This document shows, one piece after another, positions 8,205-19,093 of a stretch of DNA of 53,289 bases (positions are counted from its first letter, which is position 1; the number at the start of each line of letters is the position of its first letter). Below the pieces are notes generated by a model. It was not told the DNA's origin, did not search any database, and was given only the letters and a program-made list of their open reading frames with translations. A program made the position numbers and the translations under genes. Source of the DNA: Caldilineaceae bacterium (GTDB taxonomy: Bacteria; Chloroflexota; Anaerolineae; Caldilineales; Caldilineaceae); NCBI GenBank assembly GCA_020846635.1, contig JADLDO010000058.1, forward strand, positions 1 through 53,289. The letters run 5' to 3'.

Positions 8205-8870
8205 CTAACTCTGGCTCTGCGGTTCGGCTTGCGAGAGTTCGACCAATTGGGTGCCGTCAATCAGGGCAATCGGTTTGCCCGCGGCCCAACGGCGCGCGGC
8301 ACTGCTGATATTGCTGTTGGTGACAAGATAGCCCATGTGGGCATCAGCGTGGATCAGCGCGCCATAGAGGTCGCGCACAATCGGTTCGCCCACCACGTTG
8401 CGATAGAGCTTGCATTGCACAATGGCGATGCGCCCGTGGGCGTCGGTGACGACAATATCCACGCCGCCATCTTTGACATCGCGCACATTCTCAACTTGGT
8501 AGCCCTGGCGCGCAAAGATGCGTTGGGCTACATACTCTTCAAATTGTGATGGCGTGAGTTGGGCGATTTTTTCTAGCGTGAGCGCGGGCCACTTGCTCCC
8601 GGTCAGACGTGCCCGCCAACGGCGTATCGCCGACCACCATCCCAACGCCAGGGGGATACCTAAGACAATACAGGAGAGGGCCAATCCCACTTCGAGCCAG
8701 CCCGCCCTTTCCAACCCTTCCGCCCAAAGCCGCCAACCCAGCCAGCCATACAGCGCCAGCCAACCCACCAGGCTCAAGAGCAGGACAAGGGACTGGAGGT
8801 TAAGCTGTTTTGTAGGCCGCCAGGCAGGTGGGCGAAAGTTATAGGTGCGGTAGATGAGTCTCTGGGCCAT
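8205..8870 (-). CDS. Membrane-anchored Mrr-type restriction endonuclease-like protein
   Basis: A 221-residue protein with two hydrophobic helices near the N-terminus (about residues 25-48 and 60-80, LVLLLSLVGWLALYGWLGW and VGLALSCIVLGIPLALGWW) followed by a soluble Mrr_cat domain. The nuclease fold is shown by LTPSQFEEYVAQRIFARQGY, GGVDIVVTD and AIVQCKLY, which together supply the D-(E/Q)-x-K active site of the PD-(D/E)xK superfamily. Such proteins are predicted to cleave DNA, sometimes methylated DNA, but membrane-tethered forms are poorly characterised. No methyltransferase or specificity gene is nearby. Confidence 0.85.
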   Translation of the reverse strand: MAQRLIYRTYNFRPPAWRPTKQLNLQSLVLLLSLVGWLALYGWLGWRLWAEGLERAGWLEVGLALSCIVLGIPLALGWWSAIRRWRARLTGSKWPALTLEKIAQLTPSQFEEYVAQRIFARQGYQVENVRDVKDGGVDIVVTDAHGRIAIVQCKLYRNVVGEPIVRDLYGALIHADAHMGYLVTNSNISSAARRWAAGKPIALIDGTQLVELSQAEPQSQS

Positions 8871-8916
8871 AGGCTAAATGATGAGCCAATCAGGGATGAA
8901 CGAATAAATCGGAACA

Positions 8917-8981
8917 CGCTGAAGCGGCTTTGGCGCGTACGAAGCCCGCTTCAGCGCGCGTTGTTTTTTAGCCCAGGGCGG
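8917..8981. repeat. Intergenic palindromic element, copy 3 (divergent)
   Basis: CGCTGAAGCGG (8917-8927) pairs with CCGCTTCAGCG (8946-8956); the arms extend to CTT/AAG if one unpaired base is allowed. It is followed by a T-rich run (TTGTTTTTTA) and by GCCCAGGGCGG (8971-8981). On the complement this gives a CCGCCCTGGGCTAAA block then CTGAAGCGGGCTT, the same order of blocks as in the elements at 17656-17790 and 27271-27411. It lies after the DUF59 gene and may act as its terminator. Confidence 0.55.
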
Positions 8982-9020
8982 ATGACAGACACCGCTAGAC
9001 GTTGTGGTACATGGATTCGG

Positions 9021-9443
9021 TTACATACCAAAGAGTCGCCCCAACAGCCCTTTTTTCTTGGGCTCGGGGGCTGGAGGTGCTATCAGGAGGGGCTCCTCCT
9101 CTTCTTCTTCCTCCGCGTCGGGATGGATACCTAACTCGCGCTTGAGTTCGTCGGTCATCGCGTCCGGCGTCCACATGGGTTGCCAAACAATGTGGACATT
9201 GACATCGCTGGCTCCATGACTGAGCAGTACCTTGATCACGTTTTCAATAATTTGTGGCCCCATCGGGCAATGGGGCGTAGTCAGGGTCATGGTCACATTG
9301 GTCACAAGGTCAGGCTGGACTTCGACATTATAGACCAAGCCCAGATCCACGATGTTTTGATAGATCTCGGGGTCGATCACCGCGCGTAGATAATTGCGGG
9401 CGCTTTCTGATGTTAGTTCTTTGCTCATCAAGCTATCACTCAT
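9021..9443 (-). CDS. DUF59/MIP18-family protein with acidic-basic C-terminal tail
   Basis: The first 108 residues are a DUF59 (MIP18/PaaD/SufT) domain: DPEIYQNIVDLGLVYNVEV, the TTPHCPMGP loop with its Cys at about residue 59, and a WQPMWTPDAMTDELKRELGI end. Proteins of this family assist Fe-S cluster assembly or target recognition. Here the domain is followed by seven consecutive Glu (111-117), a proline-rich linker and a cationic KKKGLLGRLFG end; total 140 residues. A shorter paralogue without the tail is the last gene of the SUF operon at 41089. It is separate from that operon, so the tail may define a different partner. ATG at 9443; the ATG five codons later is also possible. Confidence 0.88.
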   Translation of the reverse strand: MSDSLMSKELTSESARNYLRAVIDPEIYQNIVDLGLVYNVEVQPDLVTNVTMTLTTPHCPMGPQIIENVIKVLLSHGASDVNVHIVWQPMWTPDAMTDELKRELGIHPDAEEEEEEEPLLIAPPAPEPKKKGLLGRLFGM

Positions 9444-9549
9444 ACAAGACTCTCAATCCTCTCTGCTTTCGTATAGCAGAGGCTAGTTGTGATCGGTCGA
9501 ATGCTGACTTGGAACGGCAAGGCATCCTGATTAGACACGGCACTGCCCC

Positions 9550-10023
9550 CTACGAATGGTCTTTGCCATGCTCTTTTTGCAGCAGTTCGATCATAGTGCC
9601 GTGGGTCGCTTTGGGGTGGACAAAAGCCACCAACCCATGAACCCCTTGCCGTGGCGCGGCGTCGATCAGCCGCAGCCCTTGCGCCTCCAGCGCGGCCAGC
9701 GTGGCGACGATGTCTTCTACTTCGAAACAGATGTGGTGTGTGCCTTCACCGCGTGTCTGCAAAAAGCGTGCGGTGCCGCTGGTGGAGTCGGTGGGGGCGA
9801 TTAATTCCACGGTGCTATTCCCGGCATCCAGGAAAGCGGCTTCCACCATCTGCTCGGCAATCGTAATCCGCTGTAACAGGCGAAAGCCCAAGCCGTTGCA
9901 ATAGGTTTGCAGCGCGGTGTCCAGGTCGTTTACGACAATACCGATATGATCAACGCGCAAAAAGCCGGTCTGTGTCACCGCTTCGGCGCTGTCGTCGGCG
10001 TTATTGTCTATGAGCGTATTCAT
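9550..10023 (-). CDS. mce: Methylmalonyl-CoA epimerase
   Basis: Interconverts (S)- and (R)-methylmalonyl-CoA between propionyl-CoA carboxylase and the mutase. It is a vicinal-oxygen-chelate (glyoxalase) fold protein: VDHIGIVVNDLDTAL supplies the first metal His, GEGTHHICFEVEDI the second metal site, and HGTMIELLQ the terminal Glu. The ATG at 10023 follows the mutase stop by 2 nt (TGAGGATG), so the two genes are translationally coupled; this gives 157 residues. An upstream in-frame TTG inside the mutase end is a less likely start. Confidence 0.94.
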   Translation of the reverse strand: MNTLIDNNADDSAEAVTQTGFLRVDHIGIVVNDLDTALQTYCNGLGFRLLQRITIAEQMVEAAFLDAGNSTVELIAPTDSTSGTARFLQTRGEGTHHICFEVEDIVATLAALEAQGLRLIDAAPRQGVHGLVAFVHPKATHGTMIELLQKEHGKDHS

Positions 10024-10025
10024 CC

Positions 10026-11720
<1,695 letters not shown>

Positions 11721-11762
11721 AAAAGTCTGCTTGCTAGGCTCTGGTATCTATTCGCTTGGGCT

Positions 11763-12395
11763 CTAGAGTTCGCTGCGTCCCGACAGCGCACGGCCCAGGG
11801 TGATGTCGTCGGCATATTCCAGATCGCCACCCACAGGTAAGCCGTGGGCCAAACGAGTCACGCGTACCCCCAATGGCTTTGCCAGCCGCGCAATGTACAT
11901 GGCGGTCGCGTCGCCTTCCAGGTTGGGATTCGTGGCAAGCAGGATTTCTTTGACGGGGATGGACGCGTCGCCGCTGTCGGGCGCAGGGTTGCCTTGTTGT
12001 AGACGCTTGATCAGTTGTGCAATTTTCAAGTCGTCCGGCCCTTTGCCTTCCATCGGTGAGATAGCGCCATGCAGCACATGGTAGACGCCGTTAAAGGCCC
12101 GCGTGCGCTCAATCGCCTGTACATCCAACGGCTCTTGCACAACACAGATGATGCTGTGATCGCGCTGGCTGTTGGTGCAAATGGTACAGGGGTTGCGGTC
12201 GGCAATGTTGTGACAGATGTTACAAAAGAGGGTATTGGCCTTTAGCTCTTGTAGTGCCTGCGCTAAGGTCGTGGCGATCGATTCATCGTTCCGCAGCAGG
12301 AAATAGACCAAGCGGCTGGCAGTCTTGGGGCCAATGCCAGGCAGCTTGGAGAAAGCGTCGATCAGTTTACTAACGGGTTCAGCAAGTGAGTGCAT
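11763..12395 (-). CDS. recR: Recombination mediator RecR
   Basis: RecR works with RecO and RecF to load RecA at gaps. The 210 residues show the helix-hairpin-helix LPGIGPKTASRLV, a zinc finger with Cys 58, 61, 70 and 73 (CNICHNIADRNPCTIC), and a Toprim domain (CVVQEPLDVQAIERT, LLATNPNLEGDATAMYI). It is the third gene of the conserved dnaX-ybaB-recR order, 7 bp after ybaB. The mutase gene follows on the same strand after 42 bp, so read-through into the metabolic pair is possible. Confidence 0.97.
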   Translation of the reverse strand: MHSLAEPVSKLIDAFSKLPGIGPKTASRLVYFLLRNDESIATTLAQALQELKANTLFCNICHNIADRNPCTICTNSQRDHSIICVVQEPLDVQAIERTRAFNGVYHVLHGAISPMEGKGPDDLKIAQLIKRLQQGNPAPDSGDASIPVKEILLATNPNLEGDATAMYIARLAKPLGVRVTRLAHGLPVGGDLEYADDITLGRALSGRSEL

Positions 12396-12402
12396 AGGAA
12401 TC

Positions 12403-12795
12403 CTAGAAGCCTAATCCTGGTGGCAAACCAAGTCCACCTGTCAATCCACCCATACGTTCTTCTGCCAATTCGTCCACCTTGCCCATGACATCGTTGACCG
12501 CGCTCAGTACAAGGTCTTGCAGCATCTCAATATCATCAGGGTCAACGACCTCGCGCTTGATGGTGATGCTCTTGAGCTTCTTGTCGCCTGTGGCAACGAC
12601 TGTGACCATGCCACCGCCCACTGTCACCGTGATTTCTTCGGTTTCGAGTTCGGCCTGTGTCTTTGCCATTTCTGCTTGTAATTTTTGCACTTGGCCCATC
12701 AAGTTGCCCATGCCGCCGCTGTTCATGCCGGGCAGACCACCGGGGCGCGCCCCGGCGCGGGTCACTGGGTTACGTGGTTTCTTACCTTTTGCCAT
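12403..12795 (-). CDS. ybaB: YbaB/EbfC-family nucleoid-associated protein
   Basis: Small DNA-binding protein of the dnaX-recR operon, 130 residues here against about 105 usual. The core shows LMGQVQKLQAEMAKTQAELE (coiled helix) and ITVTVGGGMVTVVATGDKK. The extra residues are a basic, Gly-rich N-terminus (MAKGKKPRNPVTRAGARPGG) and a Gly/Leu-rich end. The start is set by GAGGAG, which overlaps the dnaX stop and lies 6 nt before the second of two adjacent ATGs (12795); the first ATG at 12798 is almost as likely. Confidence 0.93.
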   Translation of the reverse strand: MAKGKKPRNPVTRAGARPGGLPGMNSGGMGNLMGQVQKLQAEMAKTQAELETEEITVTVGGGMVTVVATGDKKLKSITIKREVVDPDDIEMLQDLVLSAVNDVMGKVDELAEERMGGLTGGLGLPPGLGF

Positions 12796-12805
12796 CATTC
12801 TCTCC

Positions 12806-14446
<1,641 letters not shown>

Positions 14447-14468
14447 GATTCTCCTGACCGAAAAAACC

Positions 14469-14518
14469 TACCCGGACAGAAGTACGGACGCAATTGATTG
14501 CGTCCCTACGGACGGGTA
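14469..14518. repeat. Imperfect palindrome upstream of dnaX
   Basis: TACCCG (14469-14474) pairs with CGGGTA (14513-14518), enclosing a perfect inner stem GGACGCAA/TTGCGTCC (14486-14493 with 14498-14505) around a TTGA loop. The adjacent GGTAAGTGCGTAAC resembles GGTAGGTGCGTAAC at 17791-17804, next to another intergenic element. It lies in the leader or promoter region of dnaX. Confidence 0.55.
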
Positions 14519-14535
14519 AGTGCGTAACATCAATA

Positions 14536-14565
14536 ACCACCGACAACCACCGACGACCACCGACA
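14536..14565. repeat. Three tandem 10-bp repeats (ACCACCGACR)
   Basis: ACCACCGACA, ACCACCGACG and ACCACCGACA follow each other without a gap between the divergent dnaX and HEAT-protein genes. On the dnaX strand they read as TGTCGGTGGT units. The 10-bp period places each unit on the same helical face, which would suit cooperative protein binding, but nothing identifies a binder. Confidence 0.7.
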
Positions 14566-14686
14566 ACTAGGTCAAATGCAGTGGTTATTGTAACATTAAA
14601 GGAGAGTTGTCGCAAGTATTTGCCCTATTTTCGACCATATGTGCTAATTTTGAGCCGCTATTTGTCTCTTGTGATAGAATCCAACA

Positions 14687-16213
14687 ATGGCCGACAAGAT
14701 CATTCACTCATTTCAGCAGCGCCGTCAGTTGAATCAAGAAATAGCCGCACTTGCCCAGACGCAGAATGAGGCCGAGTTGTTGGATCGCGTGCGCCAGTTG
14801 CGGCGTGATCATCCGTCCGATCTGCTGGCGGCGACGCTGATCAGGCATCTCGACACGCCCAACAGCCAATTGCGCGGCGGGCTAGGCCATCTCGCTGCCC
14901 TGCTGCCTCCCGATGAGGTTGGGCCGCTGCTGCGCAGCGCCGCGGCCAACCGCGGCAACGCCGCACAGGTGCGGGTCACGGCTGCGCTGATCCTAGAGCG
15001 TTTCTTGGGTGAGAGCCTGCCCCCTGCCATCCTCAATGACCTGAGCCAGAGCAATGAGGTTGCCTTCCAGAGCTTGCGCGAGGCAGTGGAAGAAGGCGCA
15101 AACAACCGCCATGTGCTTTTGGAATATGTGACGCAGATGCACCAGACCAACGAGCAAATTGCGCTCATGGTGATGGATCTGGTGACGCGGCTTGAGCCGG
15201 ACAGCCGCGTTGATTTCTACCGCCTTTTGGCACAAGACGAATGGCCTGCGGTGGCGCGCATGGCGCTGGTCGCGTTGGAGCGGCTGGCAGTGGACAACGA
15301 CCGGGCGCTCCAGGCATTGCACACGCTGCGTTTTATGCTGCCGCCGGACGAGTCCGAGTTGGTGGCGCGCACGATGCGCAAGCTTCAGTTCACAGGCCGC
15401 ACCTACACCCCCCCGGCCCCCACGGGCTGGCGCGCGCTGATGAGTCCGGCGGATATGGGCGGGAGCTATTCGATCTGGTTTGTGCGCGACCCAGAGGCAC
15501 CGCGGATCAACGGTGTGTTGCTGGGCATGGTGGTCAATCACCGGCTGGGGATACTCCAGACCTTTGGCAGCGAGATGCTCCCCGCCGAGCAACTGCCGTC
15601 ACCCCATGCTGTGGGCCACTTGGTCACGGTGCGGACGGATAACGGACAGTCAGCGGTCTTGCTGGAAATACCGTTTGAGGTTGCGCGCTGGCTTGTGGTG
15701 CAGGTTCACGCGGCGCATTGGGCGGCTGTGCCACTGCGCCCGCTGCCGGGAGAATACCGGCTCTATGCAGATCGGCTGTGGGGGTTTGCTGTGCCGGAGA
15801 TTGACCCCGCCCTGGCAGCCTATTTCAGTGAAGAGGATACGCCATTACCGTCCGCCGACGAACTGGACAAAGCTGCCGCGGAATTGCTGGCGCACCCCGC
15901 GATGGACGGGTGGGCATTTAACAACCGGATGCTGCTTCATTCGCTGGGCGCGGCTGGTTCCTCACTGGCGCAACTGCCCGCGCCGGATATCGCCGCGATC
16001 ATGCTGCGCGAATTGTCACAGCGGGCCGAATATGGGCAACTGCTGGCTGCGCTCAGCGCGGCGTTGCGCGCCCAAGCGATCTGGCTGCATATCGCGGGCA
16101 ATGTTGAGAGCGCGCAGCGTGCCTACCTCTTAGCGCGAACCATGCCGCAGTTGTCCCCTACCCAAAATCCGCTGTTACTGCGCCTGTTGGAAGCGGGGCT
16201 GGGGCCAGAGTAG
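14687..16213 (+). CDS. HEAT-repeat-like protein of unknown function
   Basis: A 508-residue soluble protein that I do not recognise beyond its helical character. The N-terminal half (about 1-230) is a series of amphipathic helices with HEAT/ARM-like rhythm (ARMALVALERLAVDNDRALQ, LRGGLGHLAALLPPDEVGPL). A central segment around 245-390 looks more beta-rich (GGSYSIWFVRDPEAPRINGV, PLPGEYRLYADRLWGFAVPE). The C-terminus is helical again, with a TPR-like end (WLHIAGNVESAQRAYLLAR). No signal peptide, membrane helix or catalytic motif is visible. The ATG at 14687 lacks a strong ribosome binding site. It is divergent from dnaX; a scaffold role is only a guess. Confidence 0.7.
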   Translation: MADKIIHSFQQRRQLNQEIAALAQTQNEAELLDRVRQLRRDHPSDLLAATLIRHLDTPNSQLRGGLGHLAALLPPDEVGPLLRSAAANRGNAAQVRVTAALILERFLGESLPPAILNDLSQSNEVAFQSLREAVEEGANNRHVLLEYVTQMHQTNEQIALMVMDLVTRLEPDSRVDFYRLLAQDEWPAVARMALVALERLAVDNDRALQALHTLRFMLPPDESELVARTMRKLQFTGRTYTPPAPTGWRALMSPADMGGSYSIWFVRDPEAPRINGVLLGMVVNHRLGILQTFGSEMLPAEQLPSPHAVGHLVTVRTDNGQSAVLLEIPFEVARWLVVQVHAAHWAAVPLRPLPGEYRLYADRLWGFAVPEIDPALAAYFSEEDTPLPSADELDKAAAELLAHPAMDGWAFNNRMLLHSLGAAGSSLAQLPAPDIAAIMLRELSQRAEYGQLLAALSAALRAQAIWLHIAGNVESAQRAYLLARTMPQLSPTQNPLLLRLLEAGLGPE

Positions 16214-16219
16214 CCGCGG

Positions 16220-16248
16220 TTGCCCGCCATCTCTCCTGCGGGTATAAT
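16220..16248 (+). promoter_or_regulatory. Sigma70-type promoter of the slipin gene
   Basis: TTGCCC (16220-16225) and a perfect TATAAT (16243-16248) are separated by 17 bp. The predicted transcript has a leader of about 90 nt before the GTG at 16343. The -35 begins 7 bp after the stop of the upstream gene. Confidence 0.75.
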
Positions 16249-16342
16249 GCCAGAGATTATCTAAATGCATAGCTTGATTGCAAGGCGATCTTGATCGTTC
16301 CGCTTTCAGATCTGTTGATTTGGCGGTAAAGGGAGATAAACG

Positions 16343-17152
16343 GTGGATATTGGTAATCTTACGACCATTGTCTTAATTGCGGCGCTCGTCATTACGCTGG
16401 CGCGGGCTGCGATTAAGATTGTGCCGGAGTATGAGCGGGGGGTGATCTTTCGCCTAGGACGTGTGCAAGCGGCGCAAGGGCCGGGCATCTTCTTTATCAT
16501 TCCCATTGTCGATCAAATGATCCGCGTGGATATGCGCGTCGTGACAATGGACGTGCCCAGCCAGGAGGCGATTACGCGCGACAATGTGACGGTCAAAGTC
16601 AATGCCGTCTGTTATTTCCGTGTCATCGACCCCGTTGCGGCTGTCGTGAATGTGGCGAACTATTTATTGGCAACGGGACAGATCGCCCAGACCACGCTGC
16701 GCTCCGTTTTGGGGCAGAGCGAACTCGATGAACTGCTTTCGCAGCGCGACCAGATCAATCGCCAGCTTCAGCAGATTATCGACGAGCAGACCGAGCCGTG
16801 GGGTATCAAGGTCAGCATCGTTGAGATCAAGGATCTGGAATTGCCGCAGACCATGCAGCGGGCAATGGCGCGCCAGGCTGAGGCCGAACGTGAGAAGCGG
16901 GCGAAGGTGATCCATGCTGAGGGTGAATTGCAGGCTTCGGAGCAGTTAGCCAATGCGGCGCGGGTCATGTCAACAGAAGCGGGCGCGCTGCAACTGCGCT
17001 ATTTGCAGACGCTAAACGAGATTGCCGCCGAACACAACAGCACCATCATCTTCCCGCTTCCGATTGAATTGCTGCGTGGCATCATTGGGCTTGAGCCACC
17101 CGCTGCTAAGCCGGGCAGCACAAACGGCAAGCCGCTCAATCCGCCCACCTAA
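16343..17152 (+). CDS. Slipin/stomatin-like SPFH membrane protein
   Basis: A 269-residue SPFH-domain protein: one N-terminal membrane helix (about residues 6-24, LTTIVLIAALVITLARAAI), then KIVPEYERGVIFRLGRVQAA and PGIFFIIPIVDQMIRVDMRV, which are stomatin hallmarks. A helical region AMARQAEAEREKRAKVIHAEGE follows, then a C-terminal oligomerisation segment. Slipins form large ring- or cage-like assemblies in the membrane and are often paired with an NfeD protease; no NfeD gene is adjacent here. The GTG start is preceded by an AGGGAGA ribosome binding site. Confidence 0.93.
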   Translation: MDIGNLTTIVLIAALVITLARAAIKIVPEYERGVIFRLGRVQAAQGPGIFFIIPIVDQMIRVDMRVVTMDVPSQEAITRDNVTVKVNAVCYFRVIDPVAAVVNVANYLLATGQIAQTTLRSVLGQSELDELLSQRDQINRQLQQIIDEQTEPWGIKVSIVEIKDLELPQTMQRAMARQAEAEREKRAKVIHAEGELQASEQLANAARVMSTEAGALQLRYLQTLNEIAAEHNSTIIFPLPIELLRGIIGLEPPAAKPGSTNGKPLNPPT

Positions 17153-17194
17153 AACGATGACTCTTTTCTATAAGTTCTATGAGTGCATCTTCTC

Positions 17195-17575
17195 ATGACA
17201 ACAACGAGTATCCTGAATCCAGAGCGTCCCAAAGATATTACGGTTGACCGCGCGGCTGGAGCGCTGCGGGTGACCTGGCTCGATGGTCATGCCAGTGTCT
17301 ATCCTCTGCGCTGGCTGCGCGCCAACTGCCCTTGTGCCACCTGTCGCGAAGAACGGCGCAGCAGCGCGCTCAACACCGATGAGCTTCGGCTCATGTCCGG
17401 CCCGCTGCCCAGCGCCGAGATCGTCGCCGCCGAATTGGTAGGCAACTATGCTGTGCGTTTTACCTGGGCCGATGGACATGCCACCGGCATCTATGTCTTT
17501 TCGGCGCTGCGTGCAAGCTGCCCCTGTTTGGCGTGCAACCCCGATGGCCCGCCGCCGATATTAGCCGATGATTAA
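17195..17575 (+). CDS. DUF971 (gamma-butyrobetaine hydroxylase-like N-terminal domain) protein
   Basis: A 126-residue stand-alone DUF971 domain: LRVTWLDGHASVYPLRWLRA, VRFTWADGHATGIYVFSALR and the Cys-rich NCPCATCREE and SCPCLACNPD segments. DUF971 domains are found fused to Fe-S scaffold proteins and at the N-terminus of gamma-butyrobetaine hydroxylase, where they bind zinc. Five or more Cys in CxC/CxxC pairs suggest a metal site. The ATG at 17195 was chosen because the upstream GTG adds only four non-conserved residues. Confidence 0.85.
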   Translation: MTTTSILNPERPKDITVDRAAGALRVTWLDGHASVYPLRWLRANCPCATCREERRSSALNTDELRLMSGPLPSAEIVAAELVGNYAVRFTWADGHATGIYVFSALRASCPCLACNPDGPPPILADD

Positions 17576-17655
17576 GGGATGAGGGATGGGTAATATCAAC
17601 CAGGCTCACAGAAAAGGTCGCGGTTAGCTGTTATATTGACTCATGTACCGCAGAA

Positions 17656-17790
17656 GCCGCCCAGGGCTAAAGCCGCAGGGCTACGAAACGACGCCCCCTA
17701 AACGGGGCTTCAGACGTCGCTCGCGGAGTCCCCTTCAGGGGGCGTCGTTTATAGCCGCGCCCAGGGGGCTCCCGTTTTAACCTCCGGCGG
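17656..17790. repeat. Intergenic palindromic element, copy 1
   Basis: The 309-bp gap between the DUF971 and M50 genes holds this element. In order it has GCCGCCCAGGGCTAAAGCCG, a hairpin with perfect 12-bp arms ACGACGCCCCCT/AGGGGGCGTCGT, and CCGTTTTAACCTCCGGCGG. The same blocks in the same order occur on the opposite strand at 27271-27411, so the two copies are inverted relative to each other. There is no ORF inside, no transposase and no obvious target-site duplication. It is best described as a REP- or MITE-like non-coding repeat. Confidence 0.85.
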
Positions 17791-17872
17791 GTAGGTGCGT
17801 AACGTGAGATACTAAGAGCTACCGGCAGGCGAGGCGATTAGGTGTGACCCTGCTACCTGAATAAGAATGAAT

Positions 17873-17878
17873 AAGGAG
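17873..17878 (+). promoter_or_regulatory. Ribosome binding site fixing the M50 protease start
   Basis: AAGGAG at 17873-17878 lies 6 nt before GTG 17885, which identifies that GTG rather than the ATG at 17867 as the likely start: the ATG is itself upstream of this site. Confidence 0.7.
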
Positions 17879-17884
17879 TTGCTT

Positions 17885-19093
17885 GTGGGTACATCACTGT
17901 TATTATTCCGACTCCGTGGCATCGAAGTCCGTGTCCATTGGTCATTCCTTTTGGCTTTGGCCTATGGCGCGTTCATCTATCGCAACAGCGCAGCCGGCCC
18001 GCTGGTGGGAGCGCTCTATGGCATCTTGGTGATTTTGCTGCTTTTTGCTTGTGTCACGCTGCATGAGTTTGGTCATGCGCTGACAGCGCAATATTTCAAG
18101 GTGAAGGTGAGCCATATCACCTTGCTGCCCATTGGCGGCGTGGCGCAGTTGGAGCGGATGCCCGATAAGCCGATGCAGGAGTTCTTGATCACGCTGGCGG
18201 GGCCGCTGGTTAACTTTGCCATTGCGCTGCTGCTGCTGCCACTGATGCTCCTGCTAATGACGATGCAGTTCGGCAGCTTTCCCACGGATATAAGCGTGCT
18301 GCTCAACGAGATGCAGCGCCCCGGGCTGACCAACTTAGTCACCTATCTGGTTGCCACCAACATTCTTTTGGGTGTCTTTAACCTGATCCCTGCCTTCCCA
18401 ATGGACGGGGGACGGATTTTGCGCGCGCTGCTGGCGATGGCGATGCCCTATGTGCGGGCGACGCAGATTGCTGTGTTGGTCGGGCGTATCATGGCGGGGC
18501 TGTTGGCGGTTTGGGGACTGCTCACAGGCAATATCATCATGATGTTGATCGCCTTCTTTGTCTATGTGGGGGGCAGTGCCGAGCGCGAATCTGTGGAGAG
18601 CAAAGCGGTTCTGCGCTATTTCACCGCGGCCCAGGCCCTAACGCGTGGCGCTGTCAATCTCTATTCCAGCGAGCGTCTGAGCCGCGCCGTTGAATTGATT
18701 ATGAACAGCTATCAGAGCGATTTCCCTGTATTGGATTTGACGAGCAAATTTGTAGGCGTCTTGACACGCCCGCGCCTCATCCGCGCCTTGCAGGAGAGCG
18801 GCCCAGAGACACGCATCGTCGATGTCATGGTTCCTGTCGAAAGTGTGCCGGTCGTAGCGCCAACCACGAATCTGGCGGAGGTGTGGGAACAGATGTCCTC
18901 AGTTGGCTCGCGCGTGGTAGCGGTGAAGAATCAGCAGGAGTTCTTGGGGCTGATTACGCTGGAGGATATCAACGAGGTCTTCCAGGTCATGGGCGCTTCT
19001 ATTGCCAAGACGGGGAAGCCCACGCCACTGGACAACATGCCAACGACTCCTCCTACCCCGGAGCCCACAGGGCACACCGCTGCCGATGCCTGA
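17885..19093 (+). CDS. Site-2 protease-like M50 metalloprotease with CBS domains
   Basis: An integral-membrane zinc protease of the S2P/M50B family, 402 residues from GTG 17885. The zinc motif HEFGH is at about 60-64 in a membrane helix, and the second motif NLIPAFPMDGGR supplies the Asp ligand. About six hydrophobic helices are followed by a CBS pair (about residues 245-370: PVLDLTSKFVGVLTRPRLI, MVPVESVPVV, FLGLITLEDINEVFQ) that probably senses a nucleotide. Members of this M50-CBS subgroup cleave membrane or membrane-near substrates that are mostly unknown. The stop overlaps the start of the next gene by 8 nt, so the two are translated together. Confidence 0.92.
   Translation: MGTSLLLFRLRGIEVRVHWSFLLALAYGAFIYRNSAAGPLVGALYGILVILLLFACVTLHEFGHALTAQYFKVKVSHITLLPIGGVAQLERMPDKPMQEFLITLAGPLVNFAIALLLLPLMLLLMTMQFGSFPTDISVLLNEMQRPGLTNLVTYLVATNILLGVFNLIPAFPMDGGRILRALLAMAMPYVRATQIAVLVGRIMAGLLAVWGLLTGNIIMMLIAFFVYVGGSAERESVESKAVLRYFTAAQALTRGAVNLYSSERLSRAVELIMNSYQSDFPVLDLTSKFVGVLTRPRLIRALQESGPETRIVDVMVPVESVPVVAPTTNLAEVWEQMSSVGSRVVAVKNQQEFLGLITLEDINEVFQVMGASIAKTGKPTPLDNMPTTPPTPEPTGHTAADA

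Noticed and set aside
8925..8960. Possible CRISPR-like repeats among the intergenic palindromes
   Set aside because: There is no regular repeat-spacer array anywhere; the elements are single, far apart and have variable arms.
14461..14466. Slippery A-run near dnaX as a programmed frameshift site
   Set aside because: The A-run is upstream of the dnaX start, not inside the linker where tau/gamma frameshifting would occur.
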